This document shows positions 1 through 7,878 of a stretch of DNA of 10,064 bases, piece after piece. Location of the stretch: assembly GCA_004151065.3 (NCBI GenBank), contig NWUY0300008532.1:122660-132723 (forward strand). The letters are read 5' to 3'. Each line of letters starts with the position of its first letter. Position 1 is the first letter of the stretch. A program made the position numbers and the translations under genes. Source of the stretch: Larix sibirica. Its lineage: Eukaryota > Streptophyta > Pinopsida > Pinales > Pinaceae. Under the pieces are notes generated by a model that worked only from the letters and a program-made list of their open reading frames with translations, searched no databases and was not told where the DNA came from.

Positions 1-170
1 TAGTTTTAGGTGGACATTTGAGCTTCCACAATTTCTTCCACCACCACACAGGTTCTCTGATGTTACCTAAAGCACTAAGGCTAATATACCCCCCCTTTGG
101 TGTGTATTTTTCCAGTGGATCTCCTTCCCATACCAGCTCGTCGGCCACGTTCCTTAAAATAACATGAGAT
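1..170 (-). other. Start of zf-RVT-like C-terminal region of LINE A ORF2, cut by window edge
   Basis: The last in-frame segment reads DELVWEGDPLEKYTPKGGY and then VWWWKKLWKLKCPPKT, ending at base 1. The pattern D-x-x-x-W....G.Y....Y followed by W..LW....P.K is the usual beginning of the plant zf-RVT family, found at the C-terminus of LINE ORF2 proteins. Only the first part is inside the window, so the metal-binding residues cannot be checked, nor can whether an RNase H domain follows. Confidence 0.75.
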
Positions 171-999
171 CTGTTGAGTTCTAAATAGAGATGATACACG
201 GTCAATTGTTCAGGTTCAGGGAGGTTCGGAGTGTTCACTGCTCGCCAAGACTGAATCCATGGTCTTTCCTGAACCTGGTCTGCTAACTAATATAAGAAAT
301 TAATGCCCCGGGTCCTTAGAGCCTCCACCGTTCCTTCTGGCAAGAGATGATTCCCTTCACATCCAAACCATGGATCCTCCCCTACCTGTAGGCTCCTCCC
401 ATCGCCAATATTCTAAACCAGATGTTTTCCAATCACCGGGAATGAGTCAATGACTGCTTTCCAAATAATAGATCCCCCCTAGTGAGACTTCCCAGGATTC
501 CTCACCCATTCAATAACAGACGTCGGGGCAATGTATTTTTGAATAACCACCCTGGTCCATAGACTCTCAGATTTCAAGATCCTCCAACTCCCCTTAGCTG
601 CTAAGGCTCTTGAAAAATGGAAAATGTTCTTCAACCCCCAACCTCTGAGAGCTTTAGGAATCGCAATCCGCTGCCACCTAACGCATGGTCAGACGAAGGT
701 GTCATCTTTCCCACTCCATAAGAAACAAAAACAGATCTTTCAAGCCTTCTCCAAGATCCCCTTAGAAATCCAAGATAAAGACATCCAATAGACAGGAATA
801 GCCTCCACAACCGATTTGACCAAAACCAACCTTCCCGCCCGAGAGAGCCATTTATGACTCCACACCTTGAGCCTTTTGTGCAGTTGATCAATTAACCAAA
901 ACCAATCCTGTTTTTTGTAAGCATTCGACTTCAACTGGAAACCCAAATATTTGAGTCCCTCATCCACACCAGAGAGAGTAAAGGGAAAATACCTAATGA

Positions 1000-1870
1000 A
1001 AGCCTAGATCTCATCATCCCTTACAAGATTAACAGACAGTGTGGATTTATCGGCGTTAATATCCATCCCCGTGGCTTTTGAAAAGAGTTCCAAAATATCA
1101 CGAAGTGTTTCAACATCTCTAATCAAACCAGTGCAGAAAATGAGTATATCATCTACAAAGAGTAAATGTATAATGTAGATATCAGGAGCCACCTGTATAC
1201 CCCAGAGAGTACCCGTTCTTTTGACTTCTCTAAGAGCCCTGCTCAAGCCTTCAGCAACCAGGAGAAAGAGTAATGGAGACAGGGGACAACCTTGTCGAAG
1301 ACCTCTCTCAGAGTGAAAGAAAGGGGAGGCCGCCCCATTGATAAGAACATAAAATGATACCGTGGTTATACAACTCATGATCCATCTACTAAAACCAATC
1401 TCAAAGCCTAGGTGAGTGAGAAGCATACAAATATAAAGCCAACTAACCTTTTCATAAGCCTTCGACAGGTCAATCTTAAGAATAGCTCCTTTCAATTTTT
1501 GCTTCTTAATGCTGTGCAAACCTTCATTAGAAACACCAATAGCTTCATGAATTTGAAGGCCTTCCAAGAAACCAAACTGTTCACCTGAATATTCCTGGAC
1601 AAGATAACTTTCAGTCTTCTAGCAATGATTTTTGAGACTAGCTTATACACACAGTTACACAATGAGATAGGTCTAAAATCATTAAGAGAGGTAGGATTGT
1701 CCGACTTAGGGATTAATGCTATGAAAGTTGAATTGAAAACGGCCGGAATCCTCCCAGAAAGTCTGGTGTCTTCCACCACCTGTAGAAGATCCTCCCCCAG
1801 GAAATCATACAGAGCCCGGAGAAATTCAACAGGCCAACCATTCGGTCCCGGGCTCTTATCTTTTTGGAAA
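1000..1870 (-). other. Reverse transcriptase domain of LINE A ORF2
   Basis: The motifs run in the expected order: KSPGPNG at 1857-1837 (usually KSPGPDG), LIPK at 1716-1705, RPISLCN at 1674-1654, motif A IDLSKAYEK with its Asp codon at 1471-1469, GLRQGCPLSPLLF at 1303-1265, and the catalytic FVDD box at 1159-1148. The domain is split by a frame change near 1587 (between LSRNIQ and GEQFGFLEG) and closed by a TAG at 1004-1006. After that stop, the same frame resumes with the usual GLKYLGF segment. The three catalytic Asp residues are still present, so decay here is by frame breaks rather than active-site loss. Confidence 0.93.
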
Positions 1871-2559
1871 CTGTGGAGAGCAGCTGTTAATTCCTCTTCA
1901 GTAATCTCTTCCATCAATGCCCTATTATCATCATCGTCAATGAAACGAGGGAAGAGTTGTGCCACTCCAATCACCTCAGCGACTGTAGCCTGATTTGGGG
2001 CCTTGAAGAGGTTTTGAAAATGTTCCACACCCACCCTCGCCATTCCATCAAAGGAGGTATGTGGCTCACCAAGAGCATCTTCCAGGCTCCAAATAGTATT
2101 CGCAGCCTTCCTGCCCTTTGTGTAGGCATGAAAAAACTTAGTATTCTCATCTCTTGATTCCAACCAAGTCGCTCTACTTTTGAGATGCTAGGTTTCCTCC
2201 TTTTCCAACAGAAGGGTGTTTCTCCTTCCTTCCAAATTTACCAGTAATTCCTTAGAATCTTGAGAGCCCAGACCACCCCGATCGGCCTCATAAATCCCCA
2301 CCAGCTCCAACTCAATCAGTTTGAGTTCTCTGTCTTCCCTGTTCCTCTTTTCATGAGCCCAATCCTTAATAGGCCCTTTAACCTTCTTTAAATTTGTAGC
2401 AAATTGGAAGGAAGCCGAGACAGTTGCCCTGGGGTTGTAGGGAACCCACAAGGAATGCATCAGATTATAGAAAGACTCATCTTTCAACGAAATCTTATTA
2501 AACTTTAGAGGACCAGGAGATTTCGGTGGGCCAGGTCGGAGTTCAATAAAAATAGGAAA

Positions 2560-3235
2560 ATGATCAGAGGCTCCACCAGATTCGACCCATTGCCTCATTA
2601 AAAAGAACCTGTCCACAAAAGATTCTGATACCAAAAAACGATCCAGACGCTTCGCCACCCTACATTCCCTAGCCCTGTTGTTTGTCCACGTGGGCTTGAG
2701 TTTAATGGGCTCGATATCAATCAAGTTATTTTCCATAAGTATCTGAGTGAAAAAACCAACCAGAGGATCCGACCGAGCCCTGGGTCACCAAACTTCAGAT
2801 TGTCCCAAAGTAAAATTTAAATCACCACCCAACAATAAGTCACCTCCCTGTAATAAGGGATTATTTAGTAGTAAGTCCTATAAGGGAACACGATTGAGAC
2901 AAGGACCATAGACATTTACCACAGAAATCAATTCACCAATGTCAAGAGCCGAGCACGACACACCCAGCACCGATTCCATCCCCCAAATATTGTGTATTTT
3001 AACAGTCCTGTCATTCCAACCAATATCCATACCACTAGAACGACCATGAGCATCCAGAGTAACAAAAGTCCAACCACTGAACCCCACTTTCCAACATCAT
3101 CTTCACCATCTCCCTAACACCCAAAGTTTTCTGTAAAAGAATGATATTCGGGTGTTCTAAAGATACCACCCTCCGAAGTGCTGATCTTTTATGGTTACCA
3201 GCCAGACCCCGACAATTGAAAGACATAACTTTCAT
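2560..3235 (-). other. APE-type endonuclease domain of LINE A ORF2 (left copy), catalytic Glu lost
   Basis: Visible motifs in order are SFNCRGL (Asn motif) near 3220, IILLQKT at about 3144-3124, NVYGP near 2911, GGDLN near 2830, and SDHFP near 2570. In this family the motif is normally LLQET, and the Glu coordinates the catalytic metal. Here the codon at 3130-3128 is AAA (Lys). A one-base frame change lies near 3086, between MLES and VGFSGW. A TAG at 2878-2880 stands where Trp is expected after VPL. A further TGA at 2785-2787 is present only in this copy; the right copy has CGA (Arg) there. Confidence 0.88.
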
Positions 3236-3237
3236 CA
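3233..3237 (-). promoter_or_regulatory. TGATG overlap: inferred ORF1 stop and ORF2 start, left copy
   Basis: Same five bases as at 5287-5291, in the left repeat copy, which is the one continuous with the remainder of ORF2. Confidence 0.6.
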
Positions 3238-3388
3238 ACGCCCCTTCTTATGGGCACACACCACTCTAAGCGCCCTATCAATAGTTTGTTTTTTTCCTTC
3301 CAAAAGGTCCATTTTTGCTTTGGATTGAGCTTTTGATAGATGGGACTTCCTGCCACGACCTTTAACAGGTCCAACCTTCCGAGGCCCC

Positions 3389-3404
3389 AGACCCCCAGAC
3401 CCCC
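3389..3404. repeat. 8-bp tandem duplication (agaccccc x2), left copy
   Basis: Identical to 5443-5458 and with the same effect on the ORF1 frame in the left repeat copy. Confidence 0.8.
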
Positions 3405-4683
3405 AGAAGCAAGTTTGGTAGCCGAGCGGAGGAAATAAACAGAGTCGGAGGATTCATGAGGTGAGGATGGCGAAGCAACCTCCTCACAAGTCGGGTCAGG
3501 GTTTGGATTCAGACAGGGTGGCACCTCCTCAAGGGATGCAGAGGGGGATTCAATGAGCTTTAAAGAAACCAAATCAGAGGGGGGAGAGATCTTCAAGTTT
3601 TTCAGAGCCTCAACCCAGTTCAGACCAGCCAAAGAAACATTATTCGTAACAAAATTAAAAGTAGGAGAGATGGAAGGAGGTATAGTACTCGCTAACGGAA
3701 GCCCCTGTGAGTGGTGAGGTTCGGAAGGTCCACCACCATCCTCCTTTGTAGTAACAGGAGTCTGATCCTCCTCCGAAGATGACACCTGCACCTTTTCCTT
3801 TTCCAATCCTATATCCTCCTGGTCTGTCAGAGAAGGAGCAGGTGAAGTCGGTTCAGCTGGTTCATTAAACCCACCTCCTACCAGCCTGCTATGCCTGCCT
3901 CCATTACGAGTCCAGAGAGAGAGTTTGCATTCAGCCACCGGGTGTCGATAAGCATGCCATCTCCTGTACCGGAATGAAACATTTTCGTAATCCAGCCTCT
4001 GAACATATGTATACGGACCCCAGCTTAATGTAACATCTTTCGCTAGCCCATCCCGGACATTCAAACTGAACAAATCCTTGCCACTTTCCGTTGTTTAGTA
4101 TGAAGAAAAGAGTAATCCCCTTCTAGGTAAATGCCCAAGAGGTTCCCAATTCCTCTCAAATGTCGTTTCGACCAGTAGTGTAATGGGAGTCCAGGAAGAC
4201 GAACCTAAAGAGGAACCAAATCCAACCGTTCCCGACTGGAATCAAGCATCGGGTGCCATGGCTTGAGCAATACTGGACAATGATTCCAGCGCCAATTCTT
4301 GTTACGAACCCATTGAGCATGATCCGCCGACAGAAAGTTAAAGCAAACCAGTTCTGAGTCAATTCCACCACTTCAGGGACATACCCAAGTTGTGCCTGCC
4401 ATTGTTCTGCAGTCCAACCCACAATGGTCCTCAAAGAAAAGGACCGACCCAACGCCTTCCCCACTAGAGTCTTGTCCGTCATCTGTAAAAGCTGATGCCA
4501 CTCAATGTCTTCACTAAGAGCATAGTTATATTTGGTTCAACTGGATTTCAACCACCTTTTTCTGCACCTCTTCTCCGGTATCGCCACATTGTCGGAAGAA
4601 CCCCCACCCCAATCTTCAGAGCTCATACCAGAGCCCACTCTACGTCTGGAAACCCCTTGTTGTTCTTGAGCACCCACACAACC

Positions 4684-4684
4684 N
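4684..4684. other. Single ambiguous base (N) at the junction of two direct-repeat copies
   Basis: The only N in the window sits exactly between the end of the left repeat (4683) and the start of the right repeat (4685). A lone N at such a junction is typical of a minimal gap or contig join, not of random base-call uncertainty. Confidence 0.97.
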
Positions 4685-5289
4685 CCAAAAAACGATCCAG
4701 ACGCTTCGCCACCCTACATTCCCTAGCCCTGTTGTTTGTCCACGTGGGCTTGAGTTTAATGGGCTCGATATCAATCAAGTTATTTTCCATAAGTATCTGA
4801 GTGAAAAAACCAACCAGAGGATCCGACCGAGCCCTGGGTCGCCAAACTTCAGATTGTCCCAAAGTAAAATTTAAATCACCACCCAACAATAAGTCACCTC
4901 CCTGTAATAAGGGATTATTTAGTAGTAAGTCCTATAAGGGAACACGATTGAGACAAGGACCATAGACATTTACCACAGAAATCAATTCACCAATGTCAAG
5001 AGCCGAGCACGACACACCCAGCACCGATTCCATCCCCCAAATATTGTGTATTTTAACAGTCCTGTCATTCCAACCAATATCCATACCACTAGAACGACCA
5101 TGAGCATCCAGAGTAACAAAAGTCCAACCACTGAACCCCACTTTCCAACATCATCTTCACCATCTCCCTAACACCCAAAGTTTTCTGTAAAAGAATGATA
5201 TTCGGGTGTTCTAAAGATACCACCCTCCGAAGTGCTGATCTTTTATGGTTACCAGCCAGACCCCGACAATTGAAAGACATAACTTTCAT
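4685..5289 (-). pseudogene. LINE A ORF2, right partial copy (endonuclease N-terminal part only)
   Basis: This holds the first part of the APE endonuclease, from the ATG at 5289-5287 to the break at the N, in the middle of the domain. Visible motifs are SFNCRGL, LLQKT (Lys codon 5184-5182 in place of the catalytic Glu), NVYGP and GGDLN. A frame change lies near 5140 and a TAG at 4932-4934. At 4839-4841 this copy has CGA (Arg) where the left copy has TGA, so it keeps the apparently ancestral base. The SDH motif and the whole reverse transcriptase are absent here. They are found only in the left copy, in line with one locus displayed twice. Confidence 0.88.
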
Positions 5290-5291
5290 CA
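5287..5291 (-). promoter_or_regulatory. TGATG overlap: inferred ORF1 stop and ORF2 start, right copy
   Basis: On the minus strand the bases read CGT-TGA-TG-AAA. The TGA ends the repaired ORF1 frame (HKKGR) and its last A is the first base of the ORF2 ATG (MKVMSFNC). A one-base stop/start overlap of this kind suits termination-reinitiation, known for the UAAUG junction of the silkworm LINE SART1. Whether it works so in this family is an inference. Confidence 0.6.
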
Positions 5292-5442
5292 ACGCCCCTT
5301 CTTATGGGCACACACCACTCTAAGCGCCCTATCAATAGTTTGTTTTTTTCCTTCCAAAAGGTCCATTTTTGCTTTGGATTGAGCTTTTGATAGATGGGAC
5401 TTCCTGCCACGACCTTTAACAGGTCCAACCTTCCGAGGCCCC

Positions 5443-5458
5443 AGACCCCCAGACCCCC
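5443..5458. repeat. 8-bp tandem duplication (agaccccc x2) shifting the ORF1 frame, right copy
   Basis: Two adjacent copies of agaccccc lie in a C-rich run. Up to this point ORF1 reads LASGGLG in a good frame. With one unit left out, the frame continues as a strongly basic Lys/Arg-rich tail (KGRGRKSHLSKAQSKAK) ending HKKGR and a TGA exactly at the ORF2 start. With both units present, the frame gives a dissimilar tail and stops at 5249. The match between unit length and frame repair makes replication slippage the simple explanation. Confidence 0.8.
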
Positions 5459-5980
5459 AGAAGCAAGTTTGGTAGCCGAGCGGAGGAAATAAACAGAGTC
5501 GGAGGATTCATGAGGTGAGGATGGCGAAGCAACCTCCTCACAAGTCGGGTCAGGGTTTGGATTCAGACAGGGTGGCACCTCCTCAAGGGATGCAGAGGGG
5601 GATTCAATGAGCTTTAAAGAAACCAAATCAGAGGGGGGAGAGATCTTCAAGTTTTTCAGAGCCTCAACCCAGTTCAGACCAGCCAAAGAAACATTATTCG
5701 TAACAAAATTAAAAGTAGGAGAGATGGAAGGAGGTATAGTACTCGCTAACGGAAGCCCCTGTGAGTGGTGAGGTTCGGAAGGTCCACCACCATCCTCCTT
5801 TGTAGTAACAGGAGTCTGATCCTCCTCCGAAGATGACACCTGCACCTTTTCCTTTTCCAATCCTATATCCTCCTGGTCTGTCAGAGAAGGAGCAGGTGAA
5901 GTCGGTTCAGCTGGTTCATTAAACCCACCTCCTACCAGCCTGCTATGCCTGCCTCCATTACGAGTCCAGAGAGAGAGTTT

Positions 5981-6022
5981 GCATTCAGCCACCGGGTGTC
6001 GATAAGCATGCCATCTCCTGTA
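5981..6022 (-). other. Degenerate CCHC zinc knuckle in LINE A ORF1
   Basis: The usual segment after the DUF4283 domain reads FRCRxCHxxGHxxxxC. Here it is YRRWHAYRHPVAEC: the first Cys is Tyr (TAC), the second Cys is Trp (TGG) and the Gly is Arg, while His and the last Cys remain. Metal binding is very unlikely. The same sequence occurs in the left copy at 3927-3968. Confidence 0.75.
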
Positions 6023-7171
6023 CCGGAATGAAACATTTTCGTAATCCAGCCTCTGAACATATGTATACGGACCCCAGCTTAATGTAACATCTTTCGCTAG
6101 CCCATCCCGGACATTCAAACTGAACAAATCCTTGCCACTTTCCGTTGTTTAGTATGAAGAAAAGAGTAATCCCCTTCTAGGTAAATGCCCAAGAGGTTCC
6201 CAATTCCTCTCAAATGTCGTTTCGACCAGTAGTGTAATGGGAGTCCAGGAAGACGAACCTAAAGAGGAACCAAATCCAACCGTTCCCGACTGGAATCAAG
6301 CATCGGGTGCCATGGCTTGAGCAATACTGGACAATGATTCCAGCGCCAATTCTTGTTACGAACCCATTGAGCATGATCCGCCGACAGAAAGTTAAAGCAA
6401 ACCAGTTCTGAGTCAATTCCACCACTTCAGGGACATACCCAAGTTGTGCCTGCCATTGTTCTGCAGTCCAACCCACAATGGTCCTCAAAGAAAAGGACCG
6501 ACCCAACGCCTTCCCCACTAGAGTCTTGTCCGTCATCTGTAAAAGCTGATGCCACTCAATGTCTTCACTAAGAGCATAGTTATATTTGGTTCAACTGGAT
6601 TTCAACCACCTTTTTCTGCACCTCTTCTCCGGTATCGCCACATTGTCGGAAGAACCCCCACCCCAATCTTCAGAGCTCATACCAGAGCCCACTCTAGGTC
6701 TGGAAAACCCTTGTTGTTCTTGAGCACCCACACAACCCGAACCAAAACCTTCCACCTGCACCCCAAAAGGCCTACCAAACGCCAAAGAGTTAGACGGTGC
6801 GCGCTGCAAACCCTCTACCGTCGGTCTCAAAACCCCTCCAAGATACGCCTCTCCACCCTCCCAACACAACCATCCATAACCTGAAGGACATGTTCAGACG
6901 ACCACGTAGGAACATCAACCTCCCGTAACGACGAAACCATGGAAACCTTCTTTTGCGGAACCGTCAGAAGCGAAAACGGAGGCGGAGAGTTCACCAAAAA
7001 TTTTGACGGGGAAAAACCTAACCCACTCAGAGAGTCTGCCACAAAGGCCTCAGTTACCCCCTTCGCGCTGGAGCTAGCCACCTCATCCCACGCCGTGCCA
7101 GATGGCATCGACCAGATAACTTCACTATCCGACTGGTCAAAAGAAAAATTGAGTTGTTCACCGAAATCCAT

Positions 7172-7475
7172 AATCAGGGACAAATACAGGGGAATACGAA
7201 AATTACCATGGTGAAAATACTCAAACGGTAAGGTAATAGTAGTTCCGTCCGCCTTAGCAACAGTCCCGCTGAGCACATCCCCCAAACACCTTAACACATG
7301 TAATAGCACACCTCCATCCTCCTATCCAACCAACACTCAAATCAAGAAAATGAAGTAGCTGCCTGACAACTAGCGTCAATGGGCTCCTAGCTGCTTGCAA
7401 CTTCAAGGACGGCTGCCAATGGCCATTGAAAACCTTAGCCACCATCCATCTCACGAAACCCTAACCTAACCAGCG
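7172..7475 (-). other. 5' leader of LINE A, possibly including a broken ORF1 N-terminus
   Basis: Sequence upstream of the 7171 ATG on the minus strand. It contains a tiny ORF (MDGG then TAA) overlapping a 63-codon ORF with its ATG at 7445 and its stop at 7254. Directly upstream of 7171, in the ORF1 frame, the open stretch back to a TAG at 7322-7324 reads protein-like (for example ITLPFEYFHHGNFRIPLYL). ORF1 may therefore once have begun at 7445, with a frame change near 7260. The alternative is a non-coding leader with upstream ORFs. Neither part matches a family I recognise. Confidence 0.5.
7456..7464 (+). promoter_or_regulatory. Telo-box (AAACCCTAA) at the 5' end of LINE A
   Basis: An exact AAACCCTAA followed by CCTAACC, so the LINE sense strand starts with GGTTAGGTTAGGGTTTCG. 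Telo-boxes are known in plant promoters and leaders, often of translation-related genes. Here it sits where a LINE internal promoter would be. A nine-base match can arise by chance. Confidence 0.4.
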
Positions 7476-7746
7476 CATGCCTGTTGCAAGATGTCCTTTC
7501 ACCTTCCAAACCATGTCCAAATCATTATAATAACTCTTGTTAATCATTAATATTGATATCATGCCACATCACTTTATTAAAATGTATTATTTATTTTATA
7601 ATTGAGTTAATTTTTATTATTATTAAAAATTAAGTAAAAAAGTTAGTAGAGAGTGGGGACCAAAAGTGACTATAGAAAATGACATCGAAGAAAACAAGAA
7701 GTTAACACACAATGCTTTAATAAAATAAAACAACATGTTTTACTAA

Positions 7747-7760
7747 AATAATAATAATAA
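7747..7760. repeat. AAT microsatellite
   Basis: Four AAT units plus AA, uninterrupted. Confidence 0.85.
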
Positions 7761-7852
7761 CAAGATAAGTACGATAACAACAACATTCTGGGTCATGTAG
7801 AATGTGTTTTTTTAATAGAAAGAAAGTGCAATATTTTCTTTTCTATGTAGAA

Positions 7853-7878
7853 AATAATAATAGTAATAATAATAATAA
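7853..7878. repeat. AAT/TAA microsatellite with one interruption
   Basis: About eight trinucleotide units of TAA type, with a single A-to-G interruption at 7863. Confidence 0.85.

Larger units (their letters stand above)
1..3235 (-). pseudogene. LINE A ORF2 (endonuclease / reverse transcriptase), left copy, broken, 3' end off window
   Basis: Replication protein of an L1-type LINE: it nicks the target DNA and reverse-transcribes the element RNA at the nick. The first ATG is at 3235-3233 (MKVMSFNCRGL). The APE endonuclease spans about 3235-2560, the linker with TKFFH about 2140, the reverse transcriptase about 1870-1000, and the thumb/C-terminal region runs on to a zf-RVT-like start at the window edge (VWWWKKLWKLKCPPKT). 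The frame changes near 3086 and near 1587. In-frame stops lie at 2878-2880 (TAG), 2785-2787 (TGA), 2188-2190 (TAG), 1004-1006 (TAG), 740-742 (TGA), 689-691 (TGA), 479-481 (TAG), 413-415 (TAG) and 287-289 (TAG). Several clearly replace a Trp, for example LV-stop-NIGDG at 413. No functional protein can be made. Family identity is certain; the exact clade is not determined. Confidence 0.93.
2631..4683. repeat. 2053-bp direct repeat, left copy
   Basis: This matches 4685-6737 at a constant offset of 2054. I compared much of the block base by base and the remainder by identical translations. The mismatches found are A2787/G4841, C4643/G6697 and C4653/A6707. All three lie close to the ends of the copies that meet at the N: two are 30-40 bp from the end of the left copy and one is about 156 bp from the start of the right copy. 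The interior appears identical, which is hard to reconcile with an old duplication in so decayed an element. Confidence 0.97.
3195..4683 (-). pseudogene. LINE A ORF1 (DUF4283/zinc-knuckle RNA-binding protein), left partial copy
   Basis: This is a near-duplicate of the ORF1 distal part at 5249-6737, starting abruptly at the N and lacking the N-terminal part. The same pieces are present: the LVGKALGR segment (near 4470), the VRLPGLPLHYW core (about 4204-4172, preceded by a TAG at 4205-4207), the degenerate zinc knuckle (3968-3927), a Pro/Ser-rich hydrophilic linker, and the basic C-terminus. A TGA lies at 4537-4539. The only differences from the right copy are at 4643 and 4653, both within about 40 bp of the N. 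The open frame ends at 3195, but the likely original stop is the TGA at 3237-3235. I believe this is the same locus as the right copy, shown twice. Confidence 0.85.
4685..6737. repeat. 2053-bp direct repeat, right copy
   Basis: This is the second copy of 2631-4683. It is continuous on its right with the rest of LINE A ORF1 and the 5' leader, whereas the left copy is continuous on its left with the rest of ORF2. Each copy therefore has one natural flank and one flank at the N. That is what two overlapping contigs placed end to end would look like. Confidence 0.97.
5249..7171 (-). pseudogene. LINE A ORF1 (DUF4283/zinc-knuckle, presumed RNA-binding protein), broken
   Basis: In plant L1 elements ORF1 is thought to coat the element RNA. 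The first convincing ATG is at 7171 (MDFGEQLNF); a start further upstream is possible (see the leader entry). Frame 1 runs from 7171 to a stop at 6827. The frame then changes near 6830-6865 and continues past a TGA at 6591-6593 into LVGKALGRSFSL (about 6520). It changes again near 6390 to read LSADHAQWVRN and the DUF4283 core VRLPGLPLHYW, with a TAG at 6259-6261 where Trp is expected. It changes once more near 6125, before NVRDGLAKDVTL. The zinc knuckle follows at 6022-5981, then a Pro/Ser-rich linker. Near 5445 an 8-bp duplication shifts the frame to a stop at 5249. The likely original end is the TGA at 5291-5289. The assignment is firm; the protein is not makeable. Confidence 0.88.
1..7475 (-). 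mobile_element. LINE 'A': decayed plant L1-type non-LTR retrotransposon, 3' end off window
   Basis: Reading the minus strand from about 7475 down to 1 gives a 5' leader, an ORF1 with the DUF4283 signature and a degenerate zinc knuckle, and an ORF2 with APE endonuclease, reverse transcriptase and the start of a zf-RVT-like region. That is the standard order of plant L1 elements. The right boundary is inferred from the change from mixed-composition sequence to AT-rich DNA near 7475-7560. It is uncertain by tens of bases, because no target-site duplication can be matched without the missing 3' end. The interior holds a 2053-bp direct repeat separated by an N, so the real element is probably about 2 kb shorter than it appears. 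Many stops and frameshifts make it non-autonomous and inactive. Confidence 0.93.

Noticed and set aside
631-891. Minus-strand 86-codon frame in the ORF2 C-terminal part
   Set aside because: A different minus frame over the same bases carries the expected FLWSG, GWGLKN and WRILKSESLW segments, so this one is a shadow.
1625-1993. Plus-strand open frame of 122 codons
   Set aside because: It is antisense to the LINE A reverse transcriptase, whose motifs lie on the minus strand. The translated composition shows no family signature.
4495-4800. Plus-strand open frames at 4495-4800 and 6549-6884
   Set aside because: They are antisense to the ORF1 segments of the two repeat copies. The first also crosses the N.
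4623-4889. Minus-strand open frame reading through the N
   Set aside because: It joins the endonuclease of the right copy to an out-of-frame piece of ORF1 in the left copy across the gap. It is a product of the junction and not a fusion gene.
2631-6737. Tandem insertion of two LINEs, or a novel composite element with two ORF1/ORF2 modules
   Set aside because: The near identity of the copies, the abrupt ends at a lone N and the natural continuity of each outer flank make an assembly duplication much more likely.
6939-7214. Plus-strand open frame of 91 codons
   Set aside because: It lies antisense to the N-terminal part of ORF1, with no recognisable features of its own.
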